From Bacteroidales bacterium (GTDB lineage: Bacteria > Bacteroidota > Bacteroidia > Bacteroidales > P3), in assembly GCA_017545365.1 (NCBI GenBank), contig JAFWOP010000080.1, positions 1 to 11,562 on the forward strand: a stretch of DNA of 11,562 nucleotides, read 5' to 3'. The notes under the pieces are model-generated. The model did not search any database. It was given only the letters and a program-made list of their open reading frames with translations, and was not told the DNA's origin. Position 1 is the first letter of the stretch. Every line of letters starts with the position of its first letter. Made by a program: the position numbers and the translations under genes. Below are positions 10,101 to 11,562 of this stretch, one piece after another.

Positions 10101-11106
10101 TTGGCACACTTTCAAAGTCTTGAAAGTAGGGGAACAACGTGAGGGCACCACAGGCGGTGCGGAAGGTGGTTGTACGCCAGTTGCTGGTGTCGCCGCTGCA
10201 GAGCGAGGCGATACCGAGGGTGTACAGTGTATTGGGGGCAAGGCCGGTGAGTGTGACAAGGGTGTCATACACCGTCTGTTCCACTCCGTTGAGCGAGACC
10301 ACCCACTCGGTGGCGGAACCCAGTTCTTCAAACTGGAAGGTGACGGAAGTGGCATTAATCGAATCGAAAGAGGGCAAGCCCGGACGGGGGCATTCGGGAA
10401 TTACGGGGGTGAACTCGTAGTAGCGGTACACGCCTGGCCAGTTGCTGTAGGTAGCGCTGGTGCTGTTCAGAATGGCGTGTGTGTTAGTGTTCACCGTCAG
10501 GTAGTCGGTGGCAGAGGCCGCCAGACCAGCCTGATAGCTGTCGTAGTAGGTGGCAGCAGTGGTGCCGTAGACGAAGCGCACCTTGCTGCTGTCCTCCAGC
10601 AGCTGCACCTGGTAGTACACTTGGTCGGCTTCCTCGTCATATTCCGACGGAGTATGGTACTCGATGACCAGAATACGGTTGGGGGCGGTACCCACCAGTT
10701 CGTACTTCACATACGAGCCAGAGGCTTCCAGCGTGTTGTCCATGCTGAGGGCGGCAACGACCGGCAGGTCGTTCGCACTGGCATCAGTCAGCTGTGTGAA
10801 CACTGGCGACCAGTAATAGGAACATACGGTAGAGCCTAGACGGACTCGGCCGTTCGAGTTGCACGAGAACTGGGTGTAGGTAGTGCCTCCAAAATTGAAG
10901 GGGAACCCAATGTTGATGCAACTTGATGCCGCATCGTCTTCGCCTTCGATGGCGGTGACATGGGTGGCAGAACTGCTCATCGTTATCCACATGGTGCTGT
11001 CAACACCTGTAGTAAACGCATAGTCCTGCACATCCTGACCTTGTGTCACCCACGGGACGACCATCATCGCCACGATGAGTAACAACTTTTGTAAATGCTT
11101 TTGCAT
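1090..11106 (-). CDS. Giant secreted Fn3 / MAM-like repeat protein, 3' truncated
   Basis: The formal reading frame is 3338 codons, but only residues 1 to about 3313 (down to about 1168) are authentic. The last 25 codons are dnaE sequence read out of frame, and the stop at 1090 is an artefact. The start is the only plausible ATG: a Sec signal peptide follows at once, and a Bacteroidetes promoter lies about 110 nt upstream. There is no Shine-Dalgarno sequence, as is usual in this phylum. After the signal peptide come an N-terminal beta-rich domain (about 27-237), 14 complete Fn3 domains and the first residues of a fifteenth. Interspersed are seven MAM-like 'choice-of-anchor J' modules (motifs ECWHRLNN, VGVMTDP, YVDDITLE) and three copies of another module (B). 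The protein is rich in Ser, Thr, Tyr and Asn, and has only about 25-30 lysines. Such proteins are typical type IX secretion substrates; the sorting tail would lie in the missing C-terminus. The role is inferred as surface adhesin or extracellular fibre. No catalytic domain was recognised. The frame is intact over 10 kb, arguing against a pseudogene. Confidence 0.9.
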   Translation of the reverse strand: MQKHLQKLLLIVAMMVVPWVTQGQDVQDYAFTTGVDSTMWITMSSSATHVTAIEGEDDAASSCINIGFPFNFGGTTYTQFSCNSNGRVRLGSTVCSYYWSPVFTQLTDASANDLPVVAALSMDNTLEASGSYVKYELVGTAPNRILVIEYHTPSEYDEEADQVYYQVQLLEDSSKVRFVYGTTAATYYDSYQAGLAASATDYLTVNTNTHAILNSTSATYSNWPGVYRYYEFTPVIPECPRPGLPSFDSINATSVTFQFEELGSATEWVVSLNGVEQTVYDTLVTLTGLAPNTLYTLGIASLCSGDTSNWRTTTFRTACGALTLFPYFQDFESVPTGGSTSTTFVECWHRLNNGTTYFGYPYVSSSSSYNHTPGGTKGLYWYGGTTTGTYGDYYYIVLPPVDTTVALMTTMRVNFWAKVSGSSYNPTFHVGVMTDPTDVSTFQLVGSHNINASSSTSWNNFTTEFDNFTGSGNYIAIRALRPTSYWYVYMDDITLDQIPDCPEVSNITASNITTESVDLNWTETGSATSWTLEYGEHGFTRGLGTEVTATSLPYTLYGLTANTVYDVYISPSCSDVPGVSLFSFRTECSAMDSLPYTMSFETSDGVTTTGSSTTDVFVNCWHRLNNGSDYFGYPYVASSTTYAHTGSRGLYWYNTTTTGTYGDYQVVVLPSVDTDIYQLADLRVSFWARSSSTSYNPTFQVGVMTDPTNNSSFHLVSTVPVGNSSVWAKYIVSFANYSGYGNHVAIRAVRPSSSWYAYVDDITLEVAPDCPEVDHMTASNITTSSANINWRENGSASSWTIEYGVHGFTPGTGTIESVSSRPYNISGLVANTEYDVYVTPDCSGTTLSSSFSFRTECTPTSTIPITMGFESSDGVTSTGSSTNSSFVECWHRLNNATQYFGYPYVGGSTYAHTGSRGLYWYNTTTSGTYGDYMIVVLPSVDTSNYSINRLQLKFWARPSSSSYNPTFQVGVMTDPNDATTFQAVGTVNVGNDITYREFVTGLGTYTGNGTYVAIRTLRSTTSWYAYMDDITLETMPSCPAITSIEAECTTPGAAMISWTYMEGTDDAPTAFEIQYDSIGGSSPTTVTVTDPFYMFTSLTEGTTYKAYVRAICGTDNGGMDSITFSTGVLSCLELDPTTADTIELAGGTTTTYYLPIGNYYNYSYTQQLVTAAEMNNTAATITGIDFQYAGSSASTVKNNVTIYLANTTTSSLSSAFVPYSSSFVPVYTGHMNCTTGWNHFEFTTPFSYDGSSNLLIVIHDNSGSYNGTAYTFYAHSATGKGRYVQNDGSAYNITSVSGGSSVSYRVNMRIYSGDCQTMATCDDPEIRVTRIDTAEIDLAWIPGYQETSWDLDYRPTSSSTWTSLGTSLTTNTYTVYGLTPGNSYEFRVSHMCDTTEYAGTVTAVTQCVPYAVPFTENFESWPTGQNVGTVNYCWHKGTSYSYDYPYVSSSYPHSGSKSMYMYNYTYSNWGYFALPQMATSIDSLIVSFWLYCSSSSYPNNKVQVGVMTDPENYNTFTPLGDFVPEYGAGWVQYDLMLNNYTGPDGHIAFVSPVMGSTASYSYIYLDDIVVDYIPPCPHVSNVHVRYAVADSLCLEWTPGGEETEWEVFDGTNYYTVTDDSILFTGLTANTYYTFTIRAVCSSDDTSAAVTFRTHAACGVLDSLPYTQDFEMERPGSYTSFDFVPCWYLNTDATSYPYVYVSLSSSYNHTPGGQKGIYWYRSSTSGGSYGNYQAIVLPEVDTLLYPANNLMLTFWAKPSSSSYYPVVQVGLMSDPTDGSTFYAVDTININTGGSIDWQRYNVRFDNLPDSIHGSFVAIRANYMGNYWYLYVDDITLDQIPDCSPVEDIEVAAGPVSATVTWTPVGSNYNGALVEYKESSSTTWNSVSVSGVNYASITGLTPATEYDVRVSAECDASYAYPVSSVFSTRPFDCVVYDSSNLININMTSGTSTSNYIPSYSFYNYGYSQQFFTAHEIGASGLISKVAVFPTAVSQQRTYEIYMGYSSDSSATGFITPSHLTCVYNDGHIPMVANQWLEFELTTPFNYVTDSGNLVLIFRDLTGSYVSGNAFRTHPAWSGAAHYVYQDGGSYTPGSVSGGTSLSERNDVRIFGGTCLQSSTCAAPPTVVTEVTPFTVDIAWTPGNTESAWNLYYRRTSDASFTTAALGVSTTNYQFTGLLGGTHYEFMVVPVCSDSLPTVVSATTECAAITSLPYFEDFNNWGSGTGVLPSCWFRTGTYSTYTYISTSYNRSGSTGGSIYMYQGSSNSYRSALVLPALDTSIYQVNQTQVVFYAMYNSTSYVAPAFEVGVMTDPYDAYSFVPVDTVQHHGNLNDWEIFEVPLTNYTDTGVYIAIKSLYTTNYTYFYLDDVTLEVTPTCPRPDSLASANATTNSVDLSWHERGEASQWIVEYGPVGFVLGTGTQVVANSNPFTLTGLPNSYQGEYYVKSVCGAGDTGEFSRTRCPFNTVQIPATIPYNYDFENAAEWANWQTSSNVSTNWYRGSAVADSGSYSMYVSVDSGATYRPYYSNSVVNAAAYRDIDFGTVDSSFTISFRARVGGTFSANYDGVMVFLVDPSIPTTPSSSNITSPWGNVNDLYRIATARRDTNWTTYTASFDTIHGIHRVAFFWFNQNTESGYPNYGEPVAVDNIHIDYSSCPRPVNLAATPGPTTAQLTWQGRAGASYEIAYRPYPDGTTNSYVYSNTNSVTLTGLDIVTQYAFWVRKICSAGDSSLWSDGETFTTELCDNANYIVNYDSTMSSSTSSYSPIGYATYNYSYVQTIIDSAYMAGLDGDVTAFSFFPTNTTANTYYTNMTVYMANVPESNLSSGFIMPDTTNHVFVKLLDSVSLNFDDAVEQTHLFDTTFTWDGHSNVLFAVNREHGSWTSSTSFAAHTGSGSKMRYVYNDGSAYNIHTVSGGYTSSTVGDIKLISCGSVSCAQPIITNVSHDYQSATVTWTGNGNSYEVNIKETLAPDFTNADIPVTGTTYTFTGLQPSTEYTIRVRQDCNADSMGYSEWVLTSVLTDSLPCFSPDSLTITDMTNTSATFDWQPRGNETMWDVHVWNTAGFDSIYTVSSHPVILGGYTAGVTYNASVRPLCGNANNVFGDWGDTVTFTAATCPDVTGLTATEVHANSLTLTWTNNPAATDGWVIEYGFTGFEQGTGTQAVSTTPTYVVTGLLEETGYDFYVRAVCGTDWYSENWAYVTATTPYGGTICDAPTGVSAVVAGNAATVSWTAGAGDISFELEYGPHGFAHGTGMTQTATASPVTVSNLNYETQYDVYVRAFCENNASSQWSVVTSFTTEAQGSEDCDPVTNLTAFGSGAPGHVQEEGRCYGQGAGVLRSWK
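1165..1176. other. Chimeric junction between giant Fn3 gene and dnaE
   Basis: On the minus strand the giant protein reads CDPVTNLTAFG, the normal opening of a new Fn3 module. It then changes in a different frame to RSDLVRRAMSKKK, a conserved internal DnaE sequence. The switch occurs at a GATC tetranucleotide (1166-1169). The codons just before it, CGT TCG, also fit the usual Arg-Ser/Ala before DLVRR in DnaE, so the two sources may share about 10 nt here and the breakpoint cannot be placed to the base. Neither gene ends or begins naturally at this point. An internal fusion of an essential polymerase gene to a secreted repeat protein, out of frame and across phyla, is best explained as a library or assembly chimera. 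A real rearrangement is much less likely. Confidence 0.85.
1168..2316 (-). repeat. Run of four Fn3 domains and the start of a fifth
   Basis: From residue 2931 the alternation stops and Fn3 domains follow one another directly, opening at Cys 2931, 3022, 3112 and 3208, about 90-96 residues each. A further domain opens at Cys 3303 (CDPVTNLTAFG) and is cut by the junction. Conserved features are the W near residue 20 of each domain, a (V/L)TGL or SNL turn, and an F-strand such as YDFYVRAVCGTD. This may be a plain stalk leading to the lost C-terminal sorting domain. Confidence 0.8.
2329..2889 (-). repeat. Third B module (B3)
   Basis: Residues 2740-2926 repeat the B pattern a third time: YATYNYSYVQTIIDSAYM, TVYMANVPESNLSSGF, FTWDGHSNVLFAVN, MRYVYNDGSAYNIHTVSGG and GDIKLISC. 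It starts 809 residues after B2 and 1609 after B1. It lacks the internal Cys seen in B1 (1233) and B2 (2019). I do not recognise a named family. It looks like an all-beta domain of about 185 residues. Confidence 0.75.
2890..5316 (-). repeat. Super-unit 2: B-F-J-F-J-F
   Basis: Residues 1931-2739 repeat the order of the preceding 800 residues: module B2 (1931-2112), Fn3 (2118-2203), J6 (2206-2373), Fn3 (2374-2459), J7 (2464-2651) and Fn3 (2652-2739). B2 shares FYNYGYSQQFFTAHEI, WLEFELTTPFNY, NLVLIFRDLTGSY, YVYQDGGSYTPGSVSGG and NDVRIFGGTC with B1. J7 is atypical: NWYRGS replaces the usual CWHRL and VFLVDP replaces VGVMTDP. The length is 809 residues. Confidence 0.8.
5317..7716 (-). repeat. Super-unit 1: B-F-J-F-J-F
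   Basis: Residues 1131-1930 hold module B1 (1131-1315), Fn3 (1321-1407), J4 (1408-1575), Fn3 (1576-1657), J5 (1660-1840) and Fn3 (1841-1930). B1 has NYYNYSYTQQLVTAAEM, TIYLANT, GWNHFEFTTPF, NLLIVIHDNSGSY, YVQNDGSAYNITSVSGG and NMRIYSGDC. J4 is divergent (NYCWHKGTSYSYDYPYV). The length, 800 residues, nearly equals that of the following super-unit. Confidence 0.8.
8332..8370 (-). repeat. 39-nt direct repeat, copy in J module 3
   Basis: This is the partner of the copy at 9136-9174, in the equivalent position of the third J module. Identity includes synonymous positions, which points to recent duplication or gene conversion and not only protein-level constraint. Confidence 0.9.
9136..9174 (-). 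repeat. 39-nt direct repeat, copy in J module 2
   Basis: This is identical base for base to 8332-8370 and encodes the stretch around TGSRGLYWYNTTT in the second J module. The distance between copies is 804 nt, exactly 268 codons, so recombination between them would delete or add one Fn3+J unit in frame. Confidence 0.9.
10396..11028 (-). other. N-terminal beta-rich domain of the giant protein
   Basis: Residues 27-237 occur once and do not resemble the Fn3, J or B modules. Readable segments include INIGFPFNFGGTTYTQFSCN, then RILVIEYHTPSEYDEEADQ and YYQVQLLEDSSKVRFVYG. This style is common at the N-terminus of secreted Bacteroidales repeat proteins, just before the first Fn3. It has three Cys (63, 82, 95). 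I cannot name a family with confidence. It could be a capping or ligand-binding head. Confidence 0.6.
11038..11106 (-). other. Sec signal peptide of the giant protein
   Basis: Residues 1-23 have a basic start (MQKHLQK), a hydrophobic core (LLLIVAMMVVPWV) and a polar cleavage region (TQGQD), with likely cut after TQG. There is no Cys after the core, so this is not a lipoprotein signal. It implies Sec export to the periplasm before any type IX secretion step. Confidence 0.88.
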
Positions 11107-11190
11107 TGCAAATGAGTTTTGGTTAATACTAAAGTTAATTTGAAGATTATACTTATAATTGGAAAATAGCGACTTGCATTACTATTCTCC

Positions 11191-11200
11191 ACAATATTGT
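11191..11200. promoter_or_regulatory. Palindrome in the leader of the giant gene
   Basis: ACAATATTGT is a perfect 10-bp palindrome about 10-20 nt downstream of the expected transcription start and about 85 nt before the ATG. It could be a small operator, but chance occurrence in AT-rich DNA is quite possible. Confidence 0.25.
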
Positions 11201-11217
11201 ACACATTTCTTCGACCG

Positions 11218-11249
11218 CAAAAGTAGTACATTTTTTTGAACCATGCAAA
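11218..11249 (-). promoter_or_regulatory. Bacteroidetes-type promoter of the giant gene
   Basis: On the minus strand a TTTG (11249-11246) is followed after 20 nt by TACTTTTG (11225-11218). This matches the known Bacteroidetes primary sigma factor pattern of TTTG at -33 and TAnnTTTG at -7. The spacer is A-rich. Transcription should start near 11211-11213, giving a leader of about 105 nt. No ribosome binding sequence of the AGGAGG type is present before the ATG at 11106, where the leader is A/T-rich. Confidence 0.75.
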
Positions 11250-11305
11250 TTTTTAACATTTCTTTTCACAGCTGGGGCATCGGTGAGAACCCGGCTAAAG
11301 GGCAT

Positions 11306-11342
11306 AAAAAAGAGGATGCCCCGTGCAGGACATCCTCCTTTT
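11306..11342 (-). terminator. Rho-independent terminator of the upstream gene
   Basis: GAGGATG (11312-11318) pairs with CATCCTC (11331-11337) around a 12-nt loop. On the minus strand the stem is followed by six T. On the plus strand four T follow, so it could work weakly in that direction too. It lies about 60 nt after the stop codon of the gene at 11401-11562 and separates it from the giant gene's promoter. Confidence 0.8.
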
Positions 11343-11356
11343 ATTCAGAATTCTCT

Positions 11357-11391
11357 GAGAACTCGGAGTACCCTGAGGGCTCCGAGTCCCC
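11357..11391 (-). repeat. Long hairpin made of a 9-nt periodic sequence, 3' UTR
   Basis: On the minus strand ACTCGGAG (11387-11380) pairs perfectly with CTCCGAGT (11368-11361). Inside, CCC pairs with GGG around a TCA loop with a TA bulge. Outside, GGGG and UCUC can add four pairs with G-U wobbles. The sequence also has a 9-nt period: on the plus strand C(T/G/C)GAG recurs at 11355, 11364, 11373, 11382 and 11391. No T-run follows, so it is not itself a standard terminator. It starts about 10 nt after the stop codon and may stabilise the mRNA end. Confidence 0.7.
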
Positions 11392-11400
11392 TGAGATGGT

Positions 11401-11562
11401 TTAGCGGACTATCAGTTTGCGGACCATGTTGACGTTCTCGCCGGTGATGCGCACGAAGTACGCGCCCTGGGCCAAACGTTCCACATCCATCGTCTTCGTG
11501 CAGTCGCTGCTGCATTCCAGCAGCTCGCTGGCAACGGTGCGGCCGTTCATGTCAACCACCGC
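11401..11562 (-). CDS. C-terminal end of a type IX secretion substrate
   Basis: The last 53 codons and the TAA stop of a gene that continues beyond the window are present. The peptide opens AVVDMNGRTVAS and ends GAYFVRITGENVNMVRKLIVR. The pattern V.D..GR, then (L/V)..G.Y.(V/I)R, then a basic KL(I/V)V(R/K) end is that of the type A C-terminal sorting domain (Por secretion tail). In Bacteroidetes this domain directs proteins through the outer-membrane type IX secretion system, where it is usually cleaved and the protein attached to the surface or released. Nothing can be said of the rest of the protein. It is on the same strand as the giant gene, but terminator and promoter between them indicate separate transcription. 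Confidence 0.9.
   Translation of the reverse strand, partial: AVVDMNGRTVASELLECSSDCTKTMDVERLAQGAYFVRITGENVNMVRKLIVR

Larger units (their letters stand above)
7996..10392 (-). repeat. Tandem (Fn3 + J) x3 array
   Basis: Residues 239-1037 are three consecutive pairs of one Fn3 and one MAM-like J module. Pairs start at Cys 239, 501 and 770, and the next Fn3 starts at Cys 1038, giving periods of 262, 269 and 268 residues. Each Fn3 opens with CP and ends near RTEC or RTAC. Each J module carries CWHRLNN, then FGYPYV, LYWY, GTYGDY, VLP.VDT, FWA, YNPTF, VGVMTDP and DDITL. Pairs 2 and 3 are the most alike, including a 39-nt identical DNA stretch, so this is a recent in-frame tandem duplication. Assignment of J to the MAM-like 'choice-of-anchor J' family is from motif recognition only. 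Confidence 0.85.

Noticed and set aside
7996..10392. CRISPR array or satellite DNA
   Set aside because: The long-range repeats are coding, about 800 nt in period and diverged at codon level. There are no short repeats with unique spacers.
9763..10839. Plus-strand open frame of 358 codons, and a similar one at 1120-2289
   Set aside because: Both are antisense shadows of the Fn3 array. Their Gly/Val/Ala/His-rich translations repeat in step with the real modules, have no signal or domain, and no promoter was seen.
11107..11300. Invertible promoter for phase variation
   Set aside because: I looked for inverted repeats flanking the promoter and found none long enough. There is no invertase gene in the window.
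11357..11391. Second rho-independent terminator
   Set aside because: The hairpin is strong but no T-run follows it on either strand. The T-run lies at the next hairpin (11306-11342).

Overview
The window appears to join two unrelated genomes. Bases 1 to about 1170 hold a minus-strand fragment of the replicative DNA polymerase III alpha subunit (dnaE). Its sequence is typical of Clostridia, probably Lachnospiraceae-like. From about 1170 to 11562 everything fits an uncultured Bacteroidales-type bacterium. The evidence is a giant Sec-exported fibronectin type III / MAM-like repeat protein, a Bacteroidetes-type promoter (TTTG, then 20 nt, then TACTTTTG), a start codon with no Shine-Dalgarno sequence, and the tail of an upstream gene that carries a type IX secretion C-terminal sorting domain. 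Both partners point to a gut or rumen metagenome, and the simplest explanation for the join is a chimeric contig.

All genes read on the minus strand, so transcription runs from high to low coordinates. At 11562-11401 is the last 53 codons of a type IX secretion substrate. Its 3' UTR holds a strong hairpin built from a 9-nt periodic sequence, followed by a rho-independent terminator. A promoter at 11249-11218 and a leader of about 105 nt come next. The giant gene then runs from 11106 without interruption to the junction, about 3313 codons, and its true C-terminus is missing. The dnaE fragment follows, open at both ends.

The giant protein is the main content. It has a signal peptide, an N-terminal beta-rich domain, and a hierarchical array in which a fibronectin type III (Fn3) domain alternates with a partner module. 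The partner is usually a MAM-like 'choice-of-anchor J' module (J). Every third or fourth partner is instead a different, unassigned module (B). The order is N, (F-J)x3, F-B, (F-J)x2, F-B, (F-J)x2, F-B, then four Fn3 in a row and the start of a fifth. The F+partner unit is about 268 residues and the super-unit about 800-809 residues. A very regular cysteine pattern follows the modules. The protein is probably a long surface or secreted fibre or adhesin exported by Sec and then type IX secretion, but its ligand cannot be read from sequence. I saw no tRNA, rRNA, CRISPR array, transposase or defence gene.
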